Assembly (NCBI RefSeq): GCF_003253745.1
Contig: NZ_MZXV01000075.1
Span: 1-64,000, forward strand
DNA: 64,000 nucleotides
Reading direction: 5' to 3'
From: Mesorhizobium kowhaii
GTDB taxonomy: Bacteria > Pseudomonadota > Alphaproteobacteria > Rhizobiales > Rhizobiaceae
The translations under genes were made by a program, and so were the position numbers. The notes beneath the pieces are model-generated. The model worked only from the letters and a program-made list of their open reading frames with translations, searched no databases and was not told where the DNA came from. The stretch's first letter is position 1. Each line of letters begins with the position of its first letter. Positions 9,211 through 17,850 of this stretch are shown here, in pieces.

Positions 9211-9357
9211 GGCGCCTGCCCGCCGCTTCTTCGATCCGGAAAAGCATGTTCCGCGGCGCAATCGCTGTGCGTTTTGCCGCATCGAAGGCGTGCCCATACC
9301 AATGCCGCAATAAGTGTGGTACTGCGCCGGCAATCCTGAAAAGCCCGGAAACCCTAT

Positions 9358-10671
9358 ATGTCCGCTCCTCGCGTGAGTTTTGTCAGTCTTGGATGCCCGA
9401 AGGCCCTTGTGGATTCGGAACGCATCATCACGCGCCTGCGCGCCGAGGGTTACGAGATCGCACGCAAGCATGATGGTGCCGATCTTGTCGTGGTCAACAC
9501 CTGCGGCTTTCTCGATTCCGCCCGCGACGAGTCGCTCAACGCCATCGGCTCCGCGCTTTCGGAAAACGGCAGGGTCATCGTCACCGGCTGCCTTGGTGCA
9601 GAGCCGGACGTCATTCGCGAGAGGCACCCCAATGTGCTGGCGATCACCGGGCCGCAGGCCTATGAGAGCGTGATGGCTGCCGTGCATGAGGCGGCGCCAC
9701 CTTCGCACGATCCCTATATCGACCTGCTGCCGCCACAAGGCGTCAAGCTGACCCCGCGCCACTACGCCTATCTCAAGATTTCCGAAGGCTGCAACAACCG
9801 CTGCACCTTCTGCATTATCCCGGCGCTGCGTGGCGACCTCGTCTCGCGGCCCGCGGCCGATGTGCTGCGCGAAGCCGAGAAACTGGCCAAGGCCGGCGTC
9901 AAGGAGATCCTCGTCATCTCGCAGGACACCAGCGCCTACGGTATCGACATCAAGTACCAGACCAGCATGTTCGGCGACCGCGAAGTGCGGGCGAAGTTCC
10001 TCGATCTTTCCGAGGAGTTGGGCAAGCTCGGCATCTGGGTCCGCATGCACTATGTCTACCCCTACCCGCATGTTGCTGACGTCATCCCGCTGATGGCCGA
10101 AGGCAAGATCCTTCCTTATCTGGACATCCCGTTCCAGCATGCTTCGCCGCAGGTGCTGAAGAACATGCGTCGGCCCGCCCATGGCGAAAAGACGCTTGAG
10201 CGCATCCGCGGCTGGCGCGAGGTCTGCCCGGATCTCGCCATCCGCTCGACCTTCATCGTCGGCTTTCCCGGCGAAACGGATGATGATTTCGAAATGCTGC
10301 TCGACTGGCTCGACGAGGCCAAGATCGACCGCGCCGGCTGCTTCAAATACGAGCCGGTCCGGGGCGCCCGCTCCAACGATCTCGGCCTCGAACAGGTTCC
10401 GCAGGAGATCAAGGAAGCGCGCTGGCATCGCTTCATGCAGCGTCAGCAGAAGATCTCGGCGACGCAGCTGGCCAAGAAGGTCGGCAAGCGCCTGCCGGTG
10501 CTGATCGACGAAGCGCACGGCACATCGGCAAAGGGCCGCACCAAATACGACGCGCCCGAAATCGACGGCTCGGTGCATATCCAGTCGCGCCGTCCGCTGC
10601 GTGCCGGCGACATCGTCACCGTCAAGATCAACCGCGCCGATGCCTATGACCTCTACGGTTCGGCGGTCTGA
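9358..10671 (+). CDS. rimO: Ribosomal protein uS12 methylthiotransferase RimO
   Basis: Radical-SAM enzyme that adds a methylthio group to an aspartate of ribosomal protein S12. The 437-residue sequence has the N-terminal UPF0004 domain with its three cluster cysteines (SLGCPKALVDSER, VVNTCGF, VTGCLGA), the radical-SAM motif EGCNNRCTFCIIP near residues 142-154, and a C-terminal TRAM domain (RLPVLIDEA ... GDIVTVKINRADAYDLYG). SLGCPKxxVDSE distinguishes RimO from MiaB. Start is the ATG preceded by GGAAA. It stands alone; the flanking regions give no operon partner. Confidence 0.96.
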   Translation: MSAPRVSFVSLGCPKALVDSERIITRLRAEGYEIARKHDGADLVVVNTCGFLDSARDESLNAIGSALSENGRVIVTGCLGAEPDVIRERHPNVLAITGPQAYESVMAAVHEAAPPSHDPYIDLLPPQGVKLTPRHYAYLKISEGCNNRCTFCIIPALRGDLVSRPAADVLREAEKLAKAGVKEILVISQDTSAYGIDIKYQTSMFGDREVRAKFLDLSEELGKLGIWVRMHYVYPYPHVADVIPLMAEGKILPYLDIPFQHASPQVLKNMRRPAHGEKTLERIRGWREVCPDLAIRSTFIVGFPGETDDDFEMLLDWLDEAKIDRAGCFKYEPVRGARSNDLGLEQVPQEIKEARWHRFMQRQQKISATQLAKKVGKRLPVLIDEAHGTSAKGRTKYDAPEIDGSVHIQSRRPLRAGDIVTVKINRADAYDLYGSAV

Positions 10672-10767
10672 CAGGCCGTTTACTACACCTGGCGATAGTT
10701 CAGCCCTCTTAACCCGTTCAGCCGCGATCCGCAGTATGGTTTCCCGACCGTAAATGCGGAAATTCGG

Positions 10768-11874
10768 ATGCACGTCAGACCTGCCAGCCAGGATTACATC
10801 GCGACGCTGGACCTGCTCAAGCTGACGGCGGCGCTGGCTGTCGTGCTCTTTCACTATTTCTTTCGCGGCGCGGCCGCCGAAGGCGTTATCGGCGAGGGTT
10901 ATCCGCTTGCCGCGCCGTTCGCCCTCTACGGCTATCTCGGCGTCAATCTGTTCTTTCTGATCAGCGGTTTCGTCATTGCCTGGTCGGCGGAAAGCCGTCG
11001 CTGGGACCAGTTTGCGATCGCGCGTTTCGTTCGCCTCTATCCGGGCTTCCTGCTCTGCATGACAATCACCTTCGCGATTGTCGTCCTTGCCGGCACACCG
11101 CTGCTTCCAGCCTCTTTCGCCCAGTATGCCGCCAATCTGTCGATGTTCGCGCCAGCCTTCGGCCAGCCTTTCATGGATGGCGTCTACTGGTCGATCGTTC
11201 TTGAACTGGTTTTCTACGGTTGGGTGACGCTGGCCCTGTTCACCGGGCTCTTCCAGAGACGCAAGCTGGAATTGATCTTCATCTGGCTGGCGATCTCGGC
11301 CTTGAACGAATTCTTCCTCGGCAGCGGCGCGGCAAGGCTGCTGTTCATCACCGAGTTCGGGCCGTTCTTCGCCGCCGGCGTGCTGGTCCACCACCTCCAC
11401 GCACATGGCCGTTCCCTGCCCGCCTTGCTGCTGCTTGCAGCATCGTTCCTGATCTCATGCGGCACACTATCCGTGACGCAGCACTGGATGCAGGACCACT
11501 ATGGCATTGCCGTTTCGTCGGCCAATCTCGTCGTCGCCAACGTCGTCATGCATGGCGCGCTGATCGGCGCGGTGCTGCTGCGCCATCGTGTCCGGTCATC
11601 GGCGCTCACTCTGGCGCTCGGCGGGCTGACCTATCCGCTCTATCTCCTGCACCAGAACATCGGTTATCTCGCCATCAACGCCGCGGTACCGCTGGTCGGC
11701 AAATGGTTTGCCGCCGTTGGCTGCATCCCACTCGTGCTCATTGTTTCGTGCGCGATCTGGCGCACCTGCGAACGACCAGCGCAGCGGCTGCTCAGGATTT
11801 GGCTCGGCCGCGCGGTCGATGTCGGGTTGGCGAGATTTCGTCGCACCCAAGCCGGGACGCAACCCGCCGAATGA
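10768..11874 (+). CDS. Acyltransferase 3 family membrane protein (OafA/YrhL type)
   Basis: A 368-residue membrane acyltransferase that probably O-acetylates or acylates a surface polysaccharide or lipid. Family signatures: YIATLDLLKLTAALAVVLFH with the catalytic His in HYFFRG, YGYLGVNLFFLISGFVIAWS, FAIARFVRLYP, and around ten hydrophobic helices to the C-terminus. No SGNH domain follows, so it is the short form. The gene faces the BMP operon and shares a bidirectional terminator with it. The acyl donor and acceptor are unknown. Confidence 0.86.
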   Translation: MHVRPASQDYIATLDLLKLTAALAVVLFHYFFRGAAAEGVIGEGYPLAAPFALYGYLGVNLFFLISGFVIAWSAESRRWDQFAIARFVRLYPGFLLCMTITFAIVVLAGTPLLPASFAQYAANLSMFAPAFGQPFMDGVYWSIVLELVFYGWVTLALFTGLFQRRKLELIFIWLAISALNEFFLGSGAARLLFITEFGPFFAAGVLVHHLHAHGRSLPALLLLAASFLISCGTLSVTQHWMQDHYGIAVSSANLVVANVVMHGALIGAVLLRHRVRSSALTLALGGLTYPLYLLHQNIGYLAINAAVPLVGKWFAAVGCIPLVLIVSCAIWRTCERPAQRLLRIWLGRAVDVGLARFRRTQAGTQPAE

Positions 11875-11898
11875 AAAGGGCGCCACGCGGCGCCCTTT
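11875..11898. terminator. Bidirectional Rho-independent terminator
   Basis: Ten-base-pair stem AAAGGGCGCC / GGCGCCCTTT with loop ACGC, flanked by A and T runs, between the convergent acyltransferase and BMP-operon 3' ends. It should stop transcription from both sides. Confidence 0.85.
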
Positions 11899-11919
11899 CC
11901 TCTTGGTCTCTCGCGTCGC

Positions 11920-12987
11920 TTATTGCGGCAGCTTGTCGTCGACGCCCTTCACATAGAAGTTCATGCCGAGCAGCGTGCCGTCATCGGCGACCTCGCCATC
12001 CTTCAGCCACGGCGTGCCGTCCTGCTTGGCGATCGGTCCGGTGAAGGGATTCCAGCCGCCGGCAATCTTCTTTGCGGTGGCTTCCGCCATCGCCTTCACG
12101 TCGTCGGGCATGTTGGTGAAAGGCGCGAGCTTGACCGCGCCGTCCTTGATGCCGAGCCAGACATTGTCCGGCTTCCAGGTGCCGTCGAGGGCTGCCTGGA
12201 CCCGGCTGATGTAGTACGGGCCCCATTCGTCGGTAAGCGAGGTCAGTGCCGCGTTCGGCGCGAACTTGATCATGTCCGAGGACTGGCCGAAGCCGTGCAG
12301 CTTGCGCTCTTCGGCCACCTGCAGGGCAGCGGTCGAATCGGTGTGCTGGACGACGATGTCGGCGCCCTGGTCGAACAGCGCCTTGGCGGCGTCGGCTTCC
12401 TTGCCCGGATCGAACCACGAGTTCACCCAGACGATCTTGGCCTTGAAGTTCGGATTGATCGACTGTGCTCCGAGCATGAAGGAGTTGATGCCCATCACCA
12501 CTTCGGGGATCGGGAAGGAAACGATGTAGCCGGCGACGCCAGCCTTCGATTCCTTGGCGGCGATCTGGCCGAGCACATAGCGGCCTTCATAGAAACGCGC
12601 ATTGTAGATGCCGAGATTGTCACCGGTCTTGTAGCCGGTTGCGTGCTCGAACATCACTTTGGGGAATTTCTTGGCGACCTTCACTTCCGGGTCCATGAAG
12701 CCGAAGGAAGTGCCGAAGATGATCTTGCAGCCTTCGCGTGCCAGACGCTCGAAAGCACGGTCGGCATCGGGGCCCTCGGAGACGTTTTCGAGATAGGCGG
12801 TTTCGACCTTGTCGCCGAGCGCCTTCTCCACCTCGAGACGGCCCTGGTCGTGCTGGTAGGAATAGCCGAAATCACCGATCGGGCCGGTGTAGACCCAGCA
12901 AGCTTTCAATTTGTCGGCTGCCTCTGCGGACGCTGCCAGCGAAAATGCCGCTGTCGTGGTCATCAGGGCAATAAGCAGTTTTTTCAT
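11920..12987 (-). CDS. BMP-family ABC transporter substrate-binding protein
   Basis: Periplasmic binding protein of the BMP/PnrA-like family, which binds purine nucleosides. The 355-residue product begins MKKLLIALMTTTAAFSLAAS, a clear signal peptide cleaved near AEA-AD, followed by KACWVYTGPIGDFGYSYQHD, FGTSFGFMDPEV, and later VWVNSWFDPGKEADAAKAL and IVVQHTDSTAALQ, all characteristic of this family. I set the start at 12987 (ribosome-binding site GAGAGG); the frame stays open far upstream but only across the permease gene. Last gene of the leftward order ATPase-permease-permease-binding protein, 50 bases after the second permease. Confidence 0.92.
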   Translation of the reverse strand: MKKLLIALMTTTAAFSLAASAEAADKLKACWVYTGPIGDFGYSYQHDQGRLEVEKALGDKVETAYLENVSEGPDADRAFERLAREGCKIIFGTSFGFMDPEVKVAKKFPKVMFEHATGYKTGDNLGIYNARFYEGRYVLGQIAAKESKAGVAGYIVSFPIPEVVMGINSFMLGAQSINPNFKAKIVWVNSWFDPGKEADAAKALFDQGADIVVQHTDSTAALQVAEERKLHGFGQSSDMIKFAPNAALTSLTDEWGPYYISRVQAALDGTWKPDNVWLGIKDGAVKLAPFTNMPDDVKAMAEATAKKIAGGWNPFTGPIAKQDGTPWLKDGEVADDGTLLGMNFYVKGVDDKLPQ

Positions 12988-13037
12988 TGTGTTACCTCTC
13001 TGTGTTAAGCCTTGGAGCTTCCCGTCTGTTTTTATTG

Positions 13038-13961
13038 TCAACGATCCGGAACGAATGGCTGCCCCAAGGAAGCCGGCGTGTTCATCATCGTCAGACGCTT
13101 GTTGCGCGAGATTAGAACGAGAACCACGACGGTTGCCAGATAGGGTAGCGAAGAAAGAAACTGTGACGGCACTGGAATGCCAAAAGCCTGTGCATGAAGC
13201 TGGCCGATCCACACCGCGCCGAAGATGTAGGCGCCGGCCAGCACCCGCCATGGCCGCCACGACGCGAACACCACCAGTGCCAGCGCGATCCAGCCGCGGC
13301 CGGCCGTCATGTTCTCGACCCATTGCGGCGTGTAGACCAGCGACAGATGGCCGCCGGCGAGACCGGCACAGGCGCCGCCGAAGATCACCGCGAGATAACG
13401 ATAGCGGATGACGTGGATGCCCAGTGCATGGGCTGACGTATGGCTGTCGCCGATCGAGCGCAGCGTCAGCCCGGTACGGGTCTTGAACAGGAACCACATG
13501 ACGGCCGCGGTCAGCGCGATCGAGATGTAGAAGATCGGGTCCTGCCCGAACAGCAGCCTGCCGATGACAGGGATCGAGGTCAGCCCAGGGATGTCGAGGT
13601 TGGGCAGCCGCTCGCCGGGCTGGCCGACAAAGCTCGTCCCCATCATGCCGGAGAGGCCGAGGCCGAGCAGCGTCAGCGACAGGCCGGTCGCCACCTGGTT
13701 GGTGGCCAGCGACAGCGTCATGACGGCGAACAGCAGCGAGAACACCGCGCCCATGGCGATCGCCGCCAGAAGGCCGATCCAGGGTGATCCCGTTAGATAG
13801 GTGGCGCCGAAGCCGCCGACGGCGCCCATGATCATCATGCCTTCGACGCCGAGATTGAGCACGCCGGAGCGCTCGACCACCAGTTCGCCGATCGCCGCGA
13901 TCAGCAGGGGAGTCGCAGCGGTAGCGATGGTCAGAAGGATGTTTACGGTGATGTCCATCAA
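13038..13961 (-). CDS. BMP-type nucleoside ABC transporter permease (second subunit)
   Basis: A 307-residue inner-membrane permease of the branched-chain-permease-like family that pairs with BMP binding proteins (YufQ type). It starts MMDITVNILLTIATAATPLL, continues GVLNLGVEGMMIMGAVGGF, the hallmark of these permeases, and has eight to nine hydrophobic helices including ALGIHVIRYRYLAVIFGGAC. The start overlaps the stop of the first permease by ATGA, so the two are translationally coupled and should form a heterodimer. Confidence 0.92.
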   Translation of the reverse strand: MMDITVNILLTIATAATPLLIAAIGELVVERSGVLNLGVEGMMIMGAVGGFGATYLTGSPWIGLLAAIAMGAVFSLLFAVMTLSLATNQVATGLSLTLLGLGLSGMMGTSFVGQPGERLPNLDIPGLTSIPVIGRLLFGQDPIFYISIALTAAVMWFLFKTRTGLTLRSIGDSHTSAHALGIHVIRYRYLAVIFGGACAGLAGGHLSLVYTPQWVENMTAGRGWIALALVVFASWRPWRVLAGAYIFGAVWIGQLHAQAFGIPVPSQFLSSLPYLATVVVLVLISRNKRLTMMNTPASLGQPFVPDR

Positions 13962-15088
13962 CGGGCTTCCTTCAACTTTGGCGCGGCTTCGAGTTTCGCA
14001 GCACTTTCCGGTTTGGTCAGTGCCAGGCCGATCAGACGAATGCGGTAGTGAATGAGCGTGTCGCAGCCGAGCACGAAGAACAGCAGCATGCCCTGGAACA
14101 CCCGCGCCACCTTGTCGGAGATGCCGAGCGCGCTTTGCACTGCTTCACCGCCGAGATAGGTCAGCGCCAGCACCAGGCCGGCGGCAACGATGCCGAGTGG
14201 GTTGAGGCGACCAAGGAACGCCACGATGATGGCGGTGAAGCCATAGCCGGGCGAAATGACAGGCTGCAGCTGGCCGATGGCGCCCGAAACTTCCGAGATG
14301 CCGGCAAGGCCTGCCAAGGCACCCGACAGCAGGAAGGCGAAGAACACCATGCGGTTGAGGCCGAAGCCGGCGAAGCGCCCTGCCCGCGGGCTTGAGCCCA
14401 GCACGCGGACCTCAAAACCCTTCAGCATGCGGCTCATCAGGATCCAGACCAGCACCGCGGCGATCAGCGCGAAGACAAATCCCCAGTTTGCCCGTCCGGC
14501 ATCCGGCATCAGTTCCGGCAGGACGGCCGAGTCGTTGAACTGAATGGTCTGCGGGAAACCATGGCCCTGCGGATCGCGCCACGGTCCGCGCACCAGCCAG
14601 TCGAGGAAGAGCTGGGCGACATAGACCAGCATCAGGCTGGTCAGGATCTCGTTGGTGCCGAAGCGCGTCTTGAGCAGAGCCGGGATTGCCGCATAGGCGG
14701 CACCGCCGACCATGCCGAGCAACAGCATCAGCGGCAGCACCAGTGGACCTTCGAACTGCGGAAACAGCACCGGAATGATCGAACCAGCGATGCCGCCCAG
14801 GATGAATTGACCCTCGGCGCCGATGTTCCAGATGTTGGCCTTGTAGCAAACCGACAGGCCGACAGCGATCAGGATGAGCGGCGCCGCCTTGATCGCCAGT
14901 TCATGCAACTGCCAGACCTGGCTGACCGGCTCGATGAAGTAGATCCGGAAAGCGGTCAACGGGTTGACGCCGAGCAGCGCGAACATGATGGCGCCGGCGA
15001 TGATCGTCAGTGCGAAGGCGAGGAATGGCGACAGGGCCGAGAACAGCACGGAGCGCTGCGGGCGTTTGACGAGTTCGAGGCGCATCAT
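13958..15088 (-). CDS. BMP-type nucleoside ABC transporter permease (first subunit)
   Basis: A 376-residue permease (YufP type). After a basic N-terminus come about ten membrane helices with the conserved KANIWNIGAEGQFILGGIAG and the loop MLKGFEVRVLGSSPRAGRFAG. The C-terminal tail is charged (KPESAAKLEAAPKLKEAR). The start codon overlaps the ATPase stop by ATGA; ATG codons at 15088 and 15085 are adjacent and either could be used. Partners: the ATPase upstream and the second permease downstream. Confidence 0.92.
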   Translation of the reverse strand: MMRLELVKRPQRSVLFSALSPFLAFALTIIAGAIMFALLGVNPLTAFRIYFIEPVSQVWQLHELAIKAAPLILIAVGLSVCYKANIWNIGAEGQFILGGIAGSIIPVLFPQFEGPLVLPLMLLLGMVGGAAYAAIPALLKTRFGTNEILTSLMLVYVAQLFLDWLVRGPWRDPQGHGFPQTIQFNDSAVLPELMPDAGRANWGFVFALIAAVLVWILMSRMLKGFEVRVLGSSPRAGRFAGFGLNRMVFFAFLLSGALAGLAGISEVSGAIGQLQPVISPGYGFTAIIVAFLGRLNPLGIVAAGLVLALTYLGGEAVQSALGISDKVARVFQGMLLFFVLGCDTLIHYRIRLIGLALTKPESAAKLEAAPKLKEAR

Positions 15089-16650
15089 GCCGTCTCCAGC
15101 GTATGTTCGGCGTGGCCGGGCTCGGCGCCGCCCATCAGCAAGCCGACCTTCTCGAAGGTCGCCTCGGCGATCGGCAACGGCTTGGATAGCTCGCCATTGT
15201 GCATGACCGCGATCGCATCCGATATCTCGAACAGCTCGTCGAGGTCCTGGCTGATCACCAGCACCGCCGATCCGCTGCGTGACAGTTCGATCAGGGCCTG
15301 CCGGATGTGGGCGGCAGCACCCGCGTCGACACCCCAGGTCGGCTGGTTGACCACCATGACGCTAGGCCGGCGGTCGAGTTCACGTCCGACGATGAATTTC
15401 TGCAGATTGCCGCCCGAAAGTGCCGCGGCCTCCGGATCCGGCGCGCTCTTGCGCACATCCATCGCCTCGATGATGCGTTGGGCAGCGGCGTAGATGGCGC
15501 CGCTCTTGACCATTCCACCGGTGCCGACAAAGGCCTTGCCGTCGGTGGCATGGCGCGACAGCAGCAGGTTTTCGGAAAGCTTCATGCGCGGCGCGGCACC
15601 ATGGCCGAGGCGCTCTTCCGGCACGAAGGCAGCCCCCAACAAGCGGCGTCCGGTGATGGTGAGGCCGCCCGCATCCTTGCCGCGAATGCGCACGGAGGCG
15701 GCATCCTGCTGCAACACCTCGCCGGAGACGGATTCGAAGAATTCGCCCTGGCCGTTGCCGGCGACGCCCGCGATGCCGATCACCTCGCCGGCGCGGACGT
15801 TCAGGCTGATGCCCTTGAGCGGTATCGAGAACGGCGTTGCCGGCTTGCGGCTGAGGTTGCGGATTTCGAGCAGCGGCTGCGCGGTTTCGATCCCATCGAC
15901 CGGCGCACGCACCACGGCCTGCACTTCGTTGCCGACCATCATGCGGGCCAGCGACGAGGCTGTTTCCTCCCGCGGATTGCAGTGGCCGACCACCTTGCCA
16001 TGTCGCAACACGGTGGCGCGGTCGCAGATGCGTTTGACCTCTTCAAGCCGGTGCGAAATGTAGAGGATGGATTTGCCTTCCGAGCGCAGACGCTCCAGCG
16101 TCTGGAACAGCTTGTCGGCTTCCTGCGGCGTCAGCACCGAGGTCGGCTCGTCCAAAATGATGAGCTGTGGCGTTTGCAGAAGGCAGCGGATGATTTCGAT
16201 GCGCTGGCGCTCGCCGACCGACAGGTCGCCGACCAGAGATTCTGGATCGAGCGGCAGGCCGTAGCTGTAGGAAAGCGCTCTCGCCTTCGCCGCGATGCTG
16301 CTGATCGGCGAACCGTCATCCAGCGACAGCGCGATGTTCTCGGCCGCGGTCAGCGCCTCGAACAGCGAAAAATGCTGGAACACCATGCCGATGCCGAGCT
16401 TTTTCGCCACGCCCGGGCTGGAAATCCTGACGGCCTGGCCGTTCCAGAAAATCTCGCCGGAATTGGGCTCAAGCGAGCCGAACAGCATCTTGACCAGCGT
16501 CGACTTGCCGGCGCCGTTTTCGCCGAGCAAAGCGTGGATTTCACCCCTGGCGATGTCGAGATCGATATGATCGCACGCCGTCAGCGTGCCGAATATCTTG
16601 GTAAGGCCACGGACCTCGAGCAGGTTCGTGGCATCCTGATTTGCACTCAC
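15085..16650 (-). CDS. BMP-type nucleoside ABC transporter, duplicated ATP-binding protein
   Basis: ATPase with two fused ABC cassettes (RbsA/YufO architecture). First cassette: Walker A GENGAGKSTLVKM, signature LSVGERQRIEI, Walker B LIILDEPTSVL. Second cassette, about residues 265-510: degenerate Walker A (GVAGNGQGEFFESV), signature ALSGGNLQKFIVGRELDR and VMVVNQPTWGVD in place of Walker B, as usual for this group. I favour the GTG at 16650 (521 aa) because GGGAGG lies just upstream; an ATG at 16662 has no ribosome-binding site and would place that GGGAGG inside the gene. First gene of the operon. Confidence 0.9.
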   Translation of the reverse strand: MSANQDATNLLEVRGLTKIFGTLTACDHIDLDIARGEIHALLGENGAGKSTLVKMLFGSLEPNSGEIFWNGQAVRISSPGVAKKLGIGMVFQHFSLFEALTAAENIALSLDDGSPISSIAAKARALSYSYGLPLDPESLVGDLSVGERQRIEIIRCLLQTPQLIILDEPTSVLTPQEADKLFQTLERLRSEGKSILYISHRLEEVKRICDRATVLRHGKVVGHCNPREETASSLARMMVGNEVQAVVRAPVDGIETAQPLLEIRNLSRKPATPFSIPLKGISLNVRAGEVIGIAGVAGNGQGEFFESVSGEVLQQDAASVRIRGKDAGGLTITGRRLLGAAFVPEERLGHGAAPRMKLSENLLLSRHATDGKAFVGTGGMVKSGAIYAAAQRIIEAMDVRKSAPDPEAAALSGGNLQKFIVGRELDRRPSVMVVNQPTWGVDAGAAAHIRQALIELSRSGSAVLVISQDLDELFEISDAIAVMHNGELSKPLPIAEATFEKVGLLMGGAEPGHAEHTLETA

Positions 16651-16660
16651 AGTGCCTCCC

Positions 16661-16676
16661 ATCTGGTTAGCCAGAT
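16661..16676. promoter_or_regulatory. Palindrome before BMP operon start
   Basis: Perfect dyad ATCTGG-TTAG-CCAGAT directly upstream of the ribosome-binding site of the ABC ATPase gene. It could be an operator (the TGG...CCA symmetry resembles GntR-type sites) or a small mRNA hairpin. Function inferred from position only. Confidence 0.4.
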
Positions 16677-16797
16677 ATGTTCTGTGTTCCCGCAAGCATG
16701 GTAGGCGCGGCCTGCTCTCATCGGAAAGCGGCACGCGTCTTGAAAGAGCTTCAAGAATTTCAGCGGAAATTCAAGGGATAGCAAGGCAGAAGGGACC

Positions 16798-16851
16798 AGG
16801 GTGTGTTGATATTCAGGTCAGGCCGGCATCACCTGAATAGCTACACACCCT
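16798..16851. repeat. Two-tier inverted repeat overlapping the end of the quinone oxidoreductase gene
   Basis: Outer arms AGGGTGTGT (16798-16806) and ACACACCCT (16843-16851) enclose inner arms ATTCAGGT (16811-16818) and ACCTGAAT (16831-16838), with a 12-base loop. The right outer arm includes two bases of the oxidoreductase stop codon. No T tract follows on either strand, so it may stabilise or process the mRNA 3' end rather than terminate by itself. Confidence 0.6.
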
Positions 16852-17827
16852 AAGGGATGAGAATGGTGGTCCCTGTCGTCCTGCGGCCTTCAAGGTCGGA
16901 ATGCGCCTTGCCGACGTCCTTGAGCGCATAGCGCTGGTTGATCTTGACCTTGACGGCACCACTGAGCACGACCTCGAACAAGGCGGCGGCTGAAGCATCG
17001 AGATCCTCGCGTTTTGCATTGTAGACGAACAAGGTCGGCCTTGTGGCGAACAGTGAGCCCTTCTGGGCCAGCAACGACATGCTGAACGGCGGGATCGGTC
17101 CCGAGGACTGGCCGAAGCTGACGAACATGCCGAGCGGCCTCAGGCAGTCGAGCGAAGCCGGAAACGTGTCGTTGCCGACCGAATCGTAGACGACGTCGCA
17201 TTTGCGGCCGCCGGTGATAGCGGCGACGCCGGCGACGAAATCCTGTTCCTTGTAGTTGATGACATGGTCGAAGCCATGCGCCTTGGCGAGCTCGATCTTG
17301 TCGGTTGAGCTGGCGGTGCCGATGACGGTCGCGCCGAGATGTTTCGCCCATTGCCCGAGGATAAGCCCGACGCCGCCGGCCGCGGCGTGAAACAGGATCG
17401 TGTCGCCTGCTTTCACTTTGAAAGTCCGGCGCAGCAGGTATTCAGCGGTCATGCCTTTCAGCATCATCGCGGCCGCCTGTTCGTCGCTTATGCCGTCCGG
17501 AATCCTCACCACCCGGTCAGCGGCAATCACGCGTTGTTCGGCATAGGCGCCGACATTCGTCGAATAGGCGATCCGGTCGCCCGGCTTCAGCCAGTCGACG
17601 CCCTGGCCGACCTCCAGCACGACGCCGGCAGCCTCACTGCCCGGAATCAGCGGAAATCCGCCCGGCGGCGGATAAAGGCCCGTGCGATGATAGACATCGA
17701 TGAAATTGAGGCCGATCGCCGTATGCCGGATCAGGATCTGCTCTGATCCTGGCCGGCCGGGATCGGCGTCCTCATAGGTCAGGACTTCCGGGCCACCATT
17801 GGCGTGGATGCGGATCGCTTTGGACAT
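16850..17827 (-). CDS. NADPH:quinone oxidoreductase (zeta-crystallin type, MDR superfamily)
   Basis: A 325-residue zinc-independent medium-chain oxidoreductase. Signatures: MSKAIRIHANGGPEVL at the start, GLNFIDVYHRTGLYPPPGG, PLIPGSEAAGVV, and the NADPH fold VKAGDTILFHAAAGGVGLIL followed by GATVIGTASS; DVVYDSVGNDTF and LVSFGQSSGP-like turns complete the Qor group. It should reduce quinones or enals with NADPH. The ATG at 17827 has AAGGAAG upstream; the frame runs further up through pcs but without family similarity. The gene is 23 bases downstream of pcs on the same strand. Confidence 0.9.
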   Translation of the reverse strand: MSKAIRIHANGGPEVLTYEDADPGRPGSEQILIRHTAIGLNFIDVYHRTGLYPPPGGFPLIPGSEAAGVVLEVGQGVDWLKPGDRIAYSTNVGAYAEQRVIAADRVVRIPDGISDEQAAAMMLKGMTAEYLLRRTFKVKAGDTILFHAAAGGVGLILGQWAKHLGATVIGTASSTDKIELAKAHGFDHVINYKEQDFVAGVAAITGGRKCDVVYDSVGNDTFPASLDCLRPLGMFVSFGQSSGPIPPFSMSLLAQKGSLFATRPTLFVYNAKREDLDASAAALFEVVLSGAVKVKINQRYALKDVGKAHSDLEGRRTTGTTILIP

Positions 17828-17850
17828 GGGCTGGGCTTCCTTGGGGCTAG

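Noticed and set aside
8449..11406. Very long open frame on the minus strand (985 codons) opposite TerC, rimO and the acyltransferase
   Set aside because: It is a mirror of high-GC coding on the plus strand; its translation is rich in Arg, Gln, Asp and His with no domain, and the plus-strand genes are strongly supported.
15307..16704. 465-codon plus-strand frame opposite the BMP ATPase gene
   Set aside because: Shadow of a certain ATPase gene with complete Walker motifs.
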